NCBI GenBank assembly: GCA_958299035.1
Contig: CATQJL010000001.1
Location: 52,750,333 to 52,814,332 of the forward strand
Length of the DNA: 64,000 nt
Direction: 5' to 3'
Origin: Cylicocyclus nassatus
Taxonomy: Eukaryota; Nematoda; Chromadorea; Rhabditida; Strongylidae
Part shown: one piece after another, positions 13,901 through 25,499 of the stretch
Numbering within the stretch: the stretch's first letter is position 1
How the letters are laid out: every line of letters starts with the position of its first letter
Program-made: the position numbers and the translations under genes
Notes under the pieces: generated by a model
What the model saw: the letters and a program-made list of their open reading frames with translations, nothing else
Databases searched by the model: none
What the model was told of the DNA's origin: nothing

Positions 13901-16900
13901 AAGAAATCAATACCTTAGCCAGACCCTTGAATTTTAGTCTCAAATAAAATCCTGTAACCCTTCTCCCAAAAGCGTTTTGCAGATATCAAGAGCGAATTTG
14001 TAAGCAGCGTTTATGATGTATAAGACAGTGTACATTTCAAATGAAAGTCTACTTCGAAGTGTCCTTCCCTTGTAAGTGGGAGCAATGCCGACATTTCAAG
14101 ATCTTAAAGCGCTTCTCCCACAGCTTTGGTTAATTTTAAGCTCTGCATACGACATTCAGAATTCGCCATCCTTTATTCCGTTTGAAGAACATTCGCGGTC
14201 TTTTCGCTTTCAAAATGTCGAAGCTCACATACTAACCTGCGTATGCGAAATGCTTTAGATCTCCTGAAACCATAAGAACCGGTTTCTTCCAAACTTTAAT
14301 TCTATGGCTCGAAGTCCATAGCAAATTGCTCTGAATTACTAGCGCATAAGTTTCCAGAAAGAATGCAAAAAGATGTTTATCTGCATTATGTTCATCACCA
14401 CTTCTTCTGCTAGAAAGTTTTGAGTGATTGTTCATCGCTAGCCCAGGTGTTGCACTGATCTCATTGATCTACGTTATCGTCTCAGCTTCGTTTCCAGGTT
14501 ATGCCCTTCAACTCAATCCCATTTTTTTTTTCAACTAATTCTCACGTCTTTCTTACTACCTATTTCTGCTCGCTGCAGCTTTTCTTTTATCATTTCTTTC
14601 TGTAGCGAAGCAGCAAGAAGAGATTTTCATAAGCAAGTTGTTCGTTTTCTGTAAGCTTCTGTTTCATCCTTAGAAGCGTGATAATCACCAATAAAACTTT
14701 TTTCTAATCAGTACCTCTACATATCTGTTATAGACTTTCTAACTTTAGATGACGAGGGCTCCGTTACCGACGATGATTTCTTGTACAGTCTTTTCATTGC
14801 TCATCAGTGGCTAGTGGACAGTGTTCAGTTGATGACTCAGTTTACCACTGCTTTGCAGGTACACAATTGATATGGTGATTATCACACTGAACTCATCATT
14901 AGAGTGTTGAATTTTTCGGTTCTTTTTGGTTGACTGTGCAGTTTTGCCATTAGTAACTACTTTTAAGTTCAAAAAATGAGGATGGGAAGGTGACATGATA
15001 TAGTAAAGAAAAAATTCTTTACTTTTGGTCGAGTTTCACATCTACAGTTTGAGAGTAAAGCTTTTATATAGGAGGCCAAGAATGTCACTGCTAGAACTCG
15101 CTTGAGTTTGGCCGTGGTTTACTGGATACGACGGTTTCCTCATCACTTCGATGGCCATCCACAACTGTGCTCGCTGACGGTTCGATTTCGGGCCCTAGCG
15201 GATGATGTTCCGGATGAGACAAGGCAAATGATCGACGTATCCAACCTGTGAGTTTTATGATTAGGTAATTTGTGAAAATAGTAAGTAGACACCAAATTTC
15301 AAAACTTCGCTAGTTGCGGCTATAAAAGAAAACGCTTATGACACTATGCCTTTTGGATCACATCTGTCCAAGTTTTGATTGCGTAACACCCAGAACAAGT
15401 CTCGTAAGTTTATGCAACTTGAGTTCAGAATTTTGGCGATTTTTGAGTCAATTTTGCTATCATGCGCCTCCAATATATCAGTCTGCTAAACTAACTGTAA
15501 TGGATAAAATCCTGGAAGAAGAGGCACATAGAAGAAGAGGCCCCTGCTCGGCAGGGCTCAACGCAGGTGGCTTCTAAGCAAGTTGGATATCGTTTTTGGG
15601 ACAAAAAGCAAAGGGGATATCGTTTTTGTGGGTCCAAAAATAGTTTTTTTTAGTCCATCGTTTCTTTTCTTTAGTCGACTTGGATATTTCGCATAAGCGT
15701 CAAAGAGGACTTCGTAAAATTTTGCGAAAGTGATTGGGATTTCGTTTTTTTTTGCATTTGGAAAGCCACCTCGTGCCCAGCCCTGCTCAAAGGTCATTAA
15801 CACAAGAGTAAAGATATCTCTGTCTTTATATCGCAATGATTTGGTGAAACATTAAGATATTGCAGATTCTTAGTTATGCTTATATCTAAAATGAAAAGGA
15901 AGATGCTACAAGTCAAAAAAAAACGTTTCAGGCCATCTTATGCATGGATGAGAGCGCTGTCAGTACGACAACCTGTTGCTCGACAAGTATCGTTGTCTTT
16001 CGAGCAGTGGAGTCCTGAAGACATCTCAACGTCGCTGTCACACATTGACTATAAAGTGCTTAGCAGGATTACTGTAGGTTTTGAATCTGAGCGATGTTCT
16101 GATTCATATTTGTAATGTTGCCTGTTTGATAATTTCTTGTATACTGATTTTGCAAATCCCCAAATTTTACCTTCATCTGCTACATTAAACCAGCATACTG
16201 AAGTGGAAAAAACGTTCTATTTCTTTTCTTTATCCAAAGTGGTTGGATTTTGTTGCAGATTGCCGAGCTGAAGCAATACGTCAAGGACGGGTCACCTGCG
16301 AAGACGCCAATGTTGGAGAGGTCGATTTCTGTATTTAATGTTAGTTTTTTTTCCTAATGGTGTGCTATCAATATCCCTCAAAAATTTTAAGAACCTCTCA
16401 AACTGGGTACAAATCATGGTATTGAGCAAAACTACGCCAAAGGAGAGAGCTGCCATTGTTACTAAATTTGTCAATGTAGGAAAAGTGAGTAACATTTGCT
16501 AGAAATTATTTATTGTCGTTTCTATGGCCTCTTTCAGCATTTACGAAAATTATGCAATTTTAACACTTTAATGGCTGTGATTGGTGGAATTACACATAGT
16601 AATATCTCGCGGCTGTCCAAAACTAGTTCACAACTGACACCACAAACGAAAAAGGTAAATGACTAGACTGCTCCTGCAAAAATAAATTCTTCAATCGTTA
16701 CAGGACCTTAGCCAACTTACAAATCTGTTGTCAATTCAGTCAAACTTTACGGAGTACAGAAAGGCACTTGCATCAATAGGGACACATTTTAGAATTCCGA
16801 TTATGTGAGTCACATTTTTCTGATTGCTATAATAAAATATAATGAAGTAGACACACTGCTCAGAATGTATATTATATTTGCTATGGTACAATAAGTGTAC

Positions 16901-19900
16901 AAAATAATTCGCACTTTTTTACCCTTCTCTCTTTTTTGATCAATTTCTTGCAGAGGCGTTCATTTGAAGGATCTCGTTGCTGCCACATGTTGCTCTTCGG
17001 ACATTGAAAAAACCAAAACCATCAGCATTCGAAGGTAATTAAAACTTGATTCTCTTCTTTAGACTGTGGCTTTCTACAAATCACCTCCTCACTTATAAAT
17101 CGATATACGATATCACTCTTTTCTGATTACAGACTCCATCGTCTCGCTACCTTGCTTTCACATTTCATGATATTCAATCAGCGACAACATAACTTTCCGG
17201 AGGCAAACCTGGACCTAATAAACACCTTGAAGGTAAGATTTTATGGATACCTACATCTGGCTGGGAAAAATATCAGATGTGCAAAGGAGCAATGGGACAG
17301 CTCGAAGAGCAAATCAAATCCTATACGCGGTGAGCTAAAGTTCCTCATAAATCGTGATCCACGTAAACTTTGAAACCAAAATGTCTGAAGACTTATTACA
17401 CCAAAATTGGATTCCTTGTCCAACAAGGCTCTCGGATCTACTCAAGTATGCGTCCTCTATTTCTCTTGAAGGTATAGTTGTTGCATCTTTTCTGCTGCTG
17501 AAATTCGAGAAACAATTGAGCAACAATTTCGAAAATGATCCTTTCCCGGTGGTTTATGTGGATAATGTGATATTTTCTGATCATCACATATCAGTGGCTG
17601 TCCCAGGATTTCGGACTGGGGGGAGAGCAAAATTTTTTTCAAATGAAGGTGCTGGCGTTAGCACGCACTCCGAAGATTTTTTGGGGTGCTTTATAAATTT
17701 TTTGCTGGTCCCTAACCCCTAAAATCTTGAAAAAGGGAGTGTGGCTAATGCCACGCCCAGGAAGAATTTTTTCACAAGCTAAATTTGAATTCTTAAAAAA
17801 TTTTAAAAATTATTCTAATTATTTATAAGAATAAACAACTCACTTGCACATTTTTGTAAGCCATGTATGTAAATTTCCAAAATTTCGCGACCCATTCTCG
17901 GGGGGGGGGAGGCCCTTCCCCCTCCCTCCCCCCTCTCGTCCGCCACTGTTACATATGCCGCATGTACTTTTAAAGATTTGTGCTAAATAGTGGACGTCAT
18001 GCAGGAGGCAGCAAAGGCTTACCGCATTTGCCTCTGGAAGCGCTTGGGGAGCTCCAGATTCCTCGCGCCTCTAATCATTTTTCACACCTCTGATACTTTA
18101 CAAGTTGAAGAATTGAACGGAAATCTTTTTGGAGGTATCTCACCCCGGATCAATTTGGGATTCTCGCAATTTCTTTCAATCTCAGCTATAATCGATTTCA
18201 ACTTATTTGGATATTGGGTTCAGGAAATTTTACTACAAAATTCGCAACAGAAGGAACTGATTCTGATGCAGAATAAAGGACGAGTGCAATAATTCTTCAA
18301 GGTTTCTGTCTTCGATCGGAATAACTGAGAAAGATTTACATGTTTATGCTTGAGATTCTGGTCTGAAGATTGAATAGACCAATTCATACTTTAGAATCAT
18401 TTGACGTTGAATGGCTATTTATGAGTCCTTTTTGAACTTGTTATCTATCTTACTTGCTACGAATTTAAAACATAAAAGCTATCTCAAAACTTGCCACGTT
18501 TTGAAAAATCAACGATCAATTTGGAATAGGTCATCTATAATTAGAAGTGCGAAGAAGTAATTAGAGGCGCGAGGAAGTCTGAAGTTCCTCAGGTACTTCC
18601 ATAAGCAGAAGCGGCGAGCCTTTGCTGCCTCCTGCCCGACCGCCCTAAATAGTCACCGTAGTGGAAGATGCGCAGGTTGCGTTTGCTGAATGTGGCCATC
18701 AATTTTTGAATTTAGAGCCATAAAAGAAATTGCATAAAGTGAATATTTGCATCGCATGCTGACAAATAGGAGGTTCGTAGATTTTTCTGGGCAAGGTCGA
18801 CTTCTAAAGTACTCTAATCGTTCTTAGATTGATTATGAACTTTTCGTAGGGTGTATCTTGGATCTCTAAATCTTGACCATCTTGTAGAGCTTGTATTTCT
18901 TCACCTAATCCTTTCTTGCATTTTCGATGCTCATCCTGCGAGTTGCATAAAAAGTCATCAGCTTTCCAACCTAATACGGTGTCTCGCTGGAAATTTTGCG
19001 CTTTTGTCAAAGGCTGATCATAAATTCAGGATGCAATGTCGTAACATTGCAGGTATCGCTAGACATTCGTTACAACGAAGAGGACATCTATGAGTTGTCG
19101 TTACGACGGGAACCGCGCACATTTATGACGGTAATTCAAGTTCCTGAGTTATTTCTAAGTTATTGCTGAGTATCTACCAAAGTTATGGATGTAGTAAAAT
19201 TTATTTACCATAGTAAGGCAAACAGATTCGTCGGGCTTAGTAGCAAAAGTCGCGAGTGAATTTTTTGCCGAAGACTTTTGCAAAAGAAACTTTGGTAAGT
19301 AACCACCAAAACTTGCAGAAAAAGCGACACAGGTATCCATCTACAACAGCTAGTAGCAAAATTGTTTTTCTTGTTCAAAAAACTAATAGTAATCTGGCTC
19401 TAAAAAATAATGAATGATTAAGTATTTGAGCTTAGTGTGACAGATGATTGGGTTGGGGTTGTTCTCCAAGCGTAACTTTAATTCGAAAAAATGAGGGAAA
19501 CAAATAAGGAAGGATGTATACAATTCAAATGCGATTCTCTTCATCTGACACATCCTAGCGAATGCCCATAGCAACTTATCCTCACAGCTCATCTTCTGCT
19601 TATACTCTAATGATTTTTCAGTTCGAGCCATCAACACCAGTCGTATTTGCCGAATGGGCTTCGGGTGTATCAGCTACTCTAGATCCAGAAACAGTAAACA
19701 AACACGTGACTGCAATGGTCGATGCAGTAAGTCAATTATCTTTCACAAATTGTCGTTTTAATATCTTTGATATAATATATGTGATTGTGATAGTGTAAGA
19801 AGAAAGAAAAGTATATTCAGATCTCACTGGATCTCTTAGCACTTTTAGCGATCAAAACTCAGAAAAAAACTCGAACAAGCATTCTTCTCTGACATCTTGT

Positions 19901-22900
19901 GGCCATGATATGCCAAAATTGCTTTTTGATTAAGAATCTGGTAGAAGCCGCATGAACTTCTTCTTCCTGATTTCATTCAAATATTTAAAGCTGAAGAAAA
20001 TAACGATTTTCGGAAATTTAAGTCGAAAACCAATGGACCAGCTAATAGAACGCATGAAGGTTCAAAGAAAAGTGCAAATACTAGAGTTTAACGACTGAAA
20101 AAAAACACAATGGAAACATTAGACTACGTTTTGGACGCTCATTACTTTTGATCATTTCTTGATGCTTCTTATAAGCATTTTTCCCCGGGATGAATGAGAA
20201 GATAACGATCCTCAAATATGAAATTGTTGCCTTTACTATGAGGAGGGGGGGGGGAGGGGTGGCCACACATTTGCTGATATGAGCCGATTTAACGTGAAGT
20301 TTTGGAATTTTACCTTTTATACACCTCGTACGCTAATTAACATGCCGGCTGCACCGCAATATTCGAATTTAGTACTTTTGAGATTTTGTTAGACTCAAAA
20401 AATTCCTAGATCGTCCAACAAGTTGACCACGATAGATATCCAATGCTGCTTTCAAGGTTTTCAAACACTATGACCACGATAGGGACGGATATATCAGTCA
20501 AGCAGAATTTCGACAAATCTCAGGAAATTTTCCATTTATCGATCCATTTGGCGCTATCGATTTGGACAGGTTTGTTCACTGAAATCTGTTTTCTTCTCAG
20601 TTTTTAGCGAGTACCTGATTACATCTCATTAACCGACAGCAGAAAGAGTTATAAAAGATGTGCGAATATGAACGATATTTTTTAGAGATGGACAAATATC
20701 ACGTGAAGAGCTGCGAACTTATTTCGTGAAAGCCAACAATGATTCCGTAGACTTTCGCCTCGGATTCAAGCACAATTTCCACGAGACGACGTTTCTTACG
20801 CCAACGACGTGCGGTCATTGCGGTCGTCTGGTTCGTCTATGATGCGATATAGTTAATTGCATTCTAAATTATCTTGCTCTATTTAGCTTTGGGGACTGAT
20901 ACGTCAAGGATGGAAATGCAAGGACTGCGGTCTGGCGGTGCATTGCGACTGTAAAGCAAATGCGGTTGCGGAATGTCGGCGTAGATCGTCATCGATAGTG
21001 GAGTGGATCACTCCAAGAAGTGATGGATCCAAGAACAGATTTTCGATGTCCAAGTGGGTGATGTTTAGATTGTTAGCTGCACCCTTCTCAGTTTGTTTGA
21101 GATAAAATAGTCGAACCTGAGCTGTAGGTAGATGCAGTGGGGTTCAAAATCTATGGAGTCAGCCTGATAGGACAATCAATAATATTGTTCTTTTGCAACG
21201 TTGCTTAATTGCTCATAGAAAGCAAGGATGGGGCAGGATTTAAAAACATGCGTTCAGTGTGTTAAGCCGTTATAAGGCGCCAAAAATTTACTACAATACC
21301 GCTCACATTTTTTGAAAAAAAGACGCGGATGTCGCTTTGATGTATGAACATCACAGTCGCGTGGCCATATCTCGCTTCAGAGTGGACGAATTCTGCATCT
21401 AAAGCCACCTCGACTCAGCTCGGCGCGGCGCATCTTCTGATGTGTAGAAGTGTCCACGACACAGTAGAAGGTTAGATTCCACGAATCGTTTCAGATTTTT
21501 GTTTACGGTAAGTTACTCAGTGTGCTTATTCATTGCACTCACTGGGCAACCTACATCTGAAACGATTTGTGAAATCTGACCTCCTATTGTGTCCAAGTGG
21601 ACACTTCTACATATCAGAGATGCGCCGCGCCGAGCTGAGTCGAATGGTGGTTTCAGATGCAGAATTCGTCCACTCTGAAGCGAGAAATGGCCACGCGACG
21701 GTGAAGTTCATACATGATGCGACATTCGCGTCTTTTTTTTTTCAAAAAATGTGAGCGGTAGTAAATTCAGCGATACCTCTCACGTAGTACTACGTTGTTT
21801 CGAAAGTTTTACTCGTTTTTTTTTGTGGATTTAAATAATCATTTCAATGGTTCAATAATTGTTCAATTATAATATTATTCAGTAATAAAAAATTGTTTTC
21901 ATGGGACTTTAATCGTTCTTTGAACCTATACCTTGAAGCAACAGCGAAACAAATGTGGAAATTTTTTTTTGCTCTATTGCCATCGAATCTACAGCTAAAG
22001 GAATCTCTTTTTGAAATATATTATGCTTGCTGAGGAGTTGTGCTACAAAATGCTTATCGAGACATTTAGAAATATTTCAACCAATTTTTAGCATAAGCGT
22101 ACTATCCCTGCAGTCATTTGGAGCTGCACAAAAATCATAAGCGCAATGTAATTTTGTGAACATGTGTAATGAACTTCTGCTCTATACACTGAGACTAGAC
22201 AAGAGCACTTACTGCTAAAAATCGAGCAGGTTTTCTCAATTGTCTGTTGCAAACGAAATCAAAAAAGAAAATCAAAAAAGCGTTTTTTCTTCTACCTCTG
22301 AGAGAGCGAAAAAAGTGGGTCCTTTCGAATCTTTTCGCAGTTTCTCTGAAAAAGTTCGTTGAAATCCAAGGTCAGCAATATTGCATAGCCGACTAGTTTC
22401 TAGACAGTGATCAGTGCTAGTGAAATCTACTACATTCCAAATAATCTTATCGTTTCTCAGAGTAGAGCTTCTTAAAAGAGAATAAGGTGATATTCGCCTA
22501 GAGAATCTTTCCTAATGTTGCTTGGTTCCTTAGTATGCATAGGATTGGTACATTTGTAGTTTGTATGGTAATTTCAAAGAAATTTATCCCAAGTTAGATA
22601 CTTTTGAGACGAGAACCTTTAAAACAACACATTACAAAAAACAAACGATGTGTATATGTCGGAAAGATTAAAGCACAGCTCGCTTCGAAATTCACAGGAC
22701 TTGAACCAGTCTCCACACTGTAACAAAGTAGCTGCCCAATCAGTCATGTGAACGTTGGATGGTGCAAATCTGATTTGTTTCTAGGAAAAGCTCCCGTCCA
22801 CGAACGGTTTCCACAATATCATCTTCGCCATCACCGGAACCTGGTCCGCTTCCGGGAAGCAGCCACACAGGAGAGAAGTTAGGATGTCTAAATAAACTTC

Positions 22901-23693
22901 ATCTGCCATCAATTCGAGGAAATAGACCACACTCAGAAAGCACGGAATGCTAGTATGTTTATTTTTCTTTAGAAGTTTGTTTTGCATAGTTATATCATCC
23001 CAAAATCTTCTCGCTTGTTTTAGAATTTATCCTCAATAGGACAATGCTCATCTAGAAGTTCTAGCCCCATCCCGACAAAAAAATTACGGACCGCCACTGG
23101 TATATAGCAGTGACGGTCCGAGAATTTCCGTCCGTGGGGGGGGGGGCGGCAAGAATTTTTCTTTAGATGAAGGTGCGTGGCGTCACCCACGCACTCCGAA
23201 TGTTTTTTTTTCGAGATGTCTCTCAGAATTTTTGCGGGTCAATAATGAAATCCAGGAGAAGGCAATGCTAATTTTAATTTCTCAAAAATTCCAGAACTTA
23301 AGTTCCAGGATCTCTCTTCTCTAAACCTGGGCATATTGATATATTGTCTTCTGTTATATTATGCCAGAACCAGAATATAATAGAAGACAATCCCAGAAAT
23401 TATTCTGATTATTCACAGGTATAAACAAGTCCCCCCCCCCTTCTGCCCGCCACTGATAGTAGTAGAGTTGTTTAACGTGAAATAATTGTGAAAGGAATCC
23501 AGTGTTTTCTTCTTTTTCTTCCTGTCTTGAAATAATCCTTGTTTCATAGTTACTTTTACATTTTCAAAGTAACGCTGCTTATTTCAGTAAATCCTACAGT
23601 TTTTCACCTGACGATGAACGCTGCCTGGCCAGCCTCGCATGCGAGGAAGTGTTCGACGACGACTCGAGCAGTGCCTACGAAAACGGAACCTGA
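4998..23693 (+). CDS. rgef-1: RasGRP-type Ras/Rap guanine nucleotide exchange factor (RGEF-1)
   Basis: Loads GTP onto Ras/Rap-type GTPases at membranes; in C. elegans RGEF-1 acts in neurons (family knowledge). Exons: 4998-5064, 14749-14858, 15072-15247, 15932-16073, 16259-16339, 16392-16484, 16538-16654, 16704-16804, 16954-17034, 17133-17232, 19053-19130, 19622-19726, 20457-20569, 20686-20830, 20887-21053, 23588-23693. All phases agree: 1782 bases, 593 residues plus stop. Domains: REM about 5-117; RasGEF about 135-380, including an [10 protein letters not shown] block; EF-hand loops 423-434 and 452-463 with Asp at 1, 3, 5, Gly at 6 and Glu at 12; C1 484-533 with exact H-x12-C-x2-C-x13-C-x2-C-x4-H-x2-C-x7-C spacing, so calcium and diacylglycerol control is expected. 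Exon 1 was chosen because its phase-1 donor restores a conserved CFDDEG junction across the 9.7 kb intron. Least certain: the first and last exons. Confidence 0.9.
7606..8525. mobile_element. 920-bp mariner-type non-autonomous element in rgef-1 intron 1
   Basis: Terminal inverted repeats TTAGGTTGGTGCAAAA and TTTTGCACCAACCTAA, extended by AATGCGCGTTTT-like sequence, are flanked by TA on both sides (7604-7605, 8526-8527), the hallmark of Tc1/mariner insertion. The two 103-codon minus-strand frames inside show no transposase DD(E/D) features, so the element is probably non-autonomous. Confidence 0.85.
10357..10773. repeat. degenerate foldback element in rgef-1 intron 1
   Basis: Ends resemble AAGGGAACC... 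and ...GGTTTCCCTT, with inverted interior matches (AAATTGGCCTTT against AAGGCCACTTT; GCATTGAACGCTGA against GAGTTCAATGATC). It looks like an older relative of the ACAAGGGAAG family. Confidence 0.5.
11141..11217. repeat. 32-bp direct tandem repeat
   Basis: Two nearly identical 32-bp units (11141-11172, 11173-11204), each starting [CT]TGTATTATTACTGTTAAT, followed by a partial third. The units differ at the first base. AT-rich, intronic. Confidence 0.85.
12470..12813. mobile_element. truncated copy of a CAGGGTGTCCC-ended element
   Basis: The right end, TTTTTTGGGACACCCTG followed by TA, and the interior phrase TAAGTTGAAGCCAGCTC match the complete element at 46523-47175. No matching left terminal repeat is visible, so the left boundary is approximate. 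Confidence 0.6.
13648..14073. repeat. 426-bp foldback element, ACAAGGGAAGG family
   Basis: Begins ACAAGGGAAGGATA and ends TCCTTCCCTTGT, with inverted interior matches (GTATCTGCAAAAC... against GTTTTGCAGATATC...). Lies in rgef-1 intron 1, about 700 bp before exon 2. Confidence 0.8.
15550..15788. repeat. small inverted-repeat element in rgef-1 intron 3
   Basis: AGGGCTCAACGCAGGTGGCTTC-type left end (quoted in parts: AGGGCTCAACGCAGG, TGGCTTC) is matched by GAAAGCCACC and CCCAGCCCT at the right end. The interior is T-rich with two GGATATCGTTTTTG repeats. Confidence 0.65.
17592..17948. mobile_element. CAGTGGC-ended MITE in rgef-1 intron 10
   Basis: Starts CAGTGGCTGTCCCAGGATTT and ends CCGCCACTG, giving short terminal inverted repeats. 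Interior phrases (ATGAAGGTGC, CACGCACTCCGAA, AAACAACTCACTTGCACATT) recur at 23108-23455 and 62905-63240. Runs of G and C lie near the right end. Confidence 0.75.
21286..21767. repeat. 482-bp near-complete palindrome in the last rgef-1 intron
   Basis: The left half (21286-21500) returns inverted in the right half (21550-21767): AATTTACTAC... against ...GTAGTAAATT, CAGAGTGGACGAATTCTGCA against TGCAGAATTCGTCCACTCTG (perfect), and GCGCCGCGCCGAGCTGAGTC-type matches. Transcripts of rgef-1 would carry it as a long hairpin before splicing. Confidence 0.85.
23108..23455. mobile_element. CAGTGRCGG-ended MITE in the last rgef-1 intron
   Basis: Starts CAGTGACGGTCCG and ends CCCGCCACTG. Shares its interior with the element at 17592. 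A further CCGCCACTG end lies just outside at 23090-23099, suggesting a second, truncated neighbour. Confidence 0.7.
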
Positions 23694-23790
23694 ACTGCCA
23701 TGCGACCCATGGTTTAGACATACTTCTCCGGCAAACGGACTGTCGCCGACTGGCTAAAGCGGCGTCGAGCAATGAGGCAGTCAAGCCCAG

Positions 23791-23941
23791 GAAATTGAGA
23801 AGATCTACCAGATTTCAAAGGAAGCTCAAGACTACGATTTACCAGTGCTTGTGGAGAATTTTGACCTTCTGCCACATCTAATTGATCCACTTGCCTTGCT
23901 TTGTTTTCAGCCACGGCTATCTTTCGCCTGATTTGCTGTTT
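23791..23941 (+). other. possible alternative C-terminal exon of rgef-1
   Basis: After an acceptor-like AAGCCCAG, the frame starting GAA ATT GAG runs 50 codons to a TGA with protein-like composition (EIEKIYQISKEAQDYDL...). A phase-0 acceptor here would fit either a donor at 21058 (TGG|GTGATG, overlapping the one used in the main model) or one at about 23648 inside the last exon. The main model instead ends at TGA 23691-23693. No polypyrimidine tract precedes this acceptor, so the exon is only a candidate. Confidence 0.25.
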
Positions 23942-24339
23942 TGAATTTATTTTGCTCACTCAGAAAAGCGCTTCTAGGGTCAAATTGATTGAAAACGCGT
24001 TACTAGACGTTTTCAATACGTCTGCATTCCAGCTGTTATATGCTTGTTTGCGCAATTTACTTATACATAACGAAGAAATATTTTCGGGTCGACTTACAAA
24101 GGTCATCACACCTGTCTTGTTATAATTCGCCTTCATGAGGTTTGCTGTCATTCATGCCATGAAAATTCAGCAATATCATAATTATTTTGTAAGCAGTTTA
24201 CTGTTGGGTTAAGATGATCTCGACCTGCAGATTTCCATAAAGTATTTGGTGATGTTCTGTGCTGTTGTTCACTTTTCCTCTAAACTGTCATTCTTCGGTT
24301 GATGTAGAGTTCTCGCTCTGCTAACAACACTTGAGCCAC

Positions 24340-24553
24340 GGGCATACCTCAAATTCACTCGCGACGCAACTTGGCAGTACTCCAGTTGCTTAAAACTCGT
24401 CGCAATTTTAATGTCAGCACACGGAAAATAGCACATTTTATCGACTCACAAAGATTGAATACACCAAGCATTTGTGGTTTGCGAGTGTTGGGTTTGAAGA
24501 GATCTGCCGGATGAACAAATCGCTTGGCAACTAAAATCGCGAAAGGTATGCCC
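24340..24553. repeat. short inverted-repeat element, GGCATACC-ended
   Basis: Starts GGGCATACCTC and ends AGGTATGCCC, with CTCGCGAC near the left and AAATCGCG near the right end. A related element with the same end layout is at 39235-39479. Confidence 0.6.
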
Positions 24554-24650
24554 AGGGCGTTACGCACTCAGGCCTTACGCTTAGGAAATTGCCATGTCGC
24601 ATCAAAACCCGCCTTCAAGGGCATTTTATCAGGTAATGTTTATAATTTTA

Positions 24651-25497
24651 GGGTGAACGGTAAAAAATGGGACACTTACGAAACTGGAGGTTTCTCAAGA
24701 AAGAGAATTGATAAGACATTCCAATTTTGATAGATGTTAGAATATTTTATTCTCTTTCAGATAATACCTAAATAAGTTCATTTACATAATTAATAATTTT
24801 TTTACTTGCTGAAATGCAAAGTTAATCACTTCTACAAATTATGAACTTTGAGCAGTATCTGCGCAATGAAACATGTGAAAAAGTACCACTGCTGGAGTGG
24901 GTGGTGAGACAGTCACCAAACCCACGACGGCTTGGCGGTCTCAACTTTCAAAGTCAGGAGATATGGCCATTAGCAACTTCAAGAGCAAAAATACGCGTTA
25001 TTTAATTCTTTGTAGGTGAACGCACATTTTCTAGGTACCATCTGATAGAGCTTTTTACGCTCTATCCATCCACATGCAGATTACCTCAGATTTTATCTAT
25101 CTTCGGAAAATATAGGGCAAAATACGATTTTTTAGTTTTTTATTGCGCCAAAAATAGCTATTTCTCAGGTTTTTTCGTTTTTTTTTCCTGAAAATGAAAA
25201 GAAATCTTAAGCATTTAACATATCTTTTGAAAGAGCATGAAAAGCTCTTTTGAATGGTATGTCAGCTGCTTTACGACTTTACGGCATAGCAGTGCAAGAT
25301 TGAGAGTTGTTTAAAAAACACTGTCGGAGTTCTTCACGACGCCACGCGTACGGTTATGGGAGAGGAGCGGTAACGCGTTGCCAGAATAATAGGCGAAGGT
25401 CGGTTATGTAAGCGACGTTTAAGTTGAAGCCTACTTATTATTGGTGAGGACAAGCAATCTTAAAATGAAAATTTGTCCCATTTTTTACTGTTCACCC
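24651..25497. mobile_element. 847-bp TA-flanked element with GGGTGAAC termini
   Basis: Terminal inverted repeats GGGTGAACGGTAAAAAATGG and CCATTTTTTACTGTTCACCC are flanked by TA (24649-24650 and 25498-25499). No transposase frame is visible, so it is probably a non-autonomous Tc1/mariner-type element. Confidence 0.8.
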
Positions 25498-25499
25498 TA

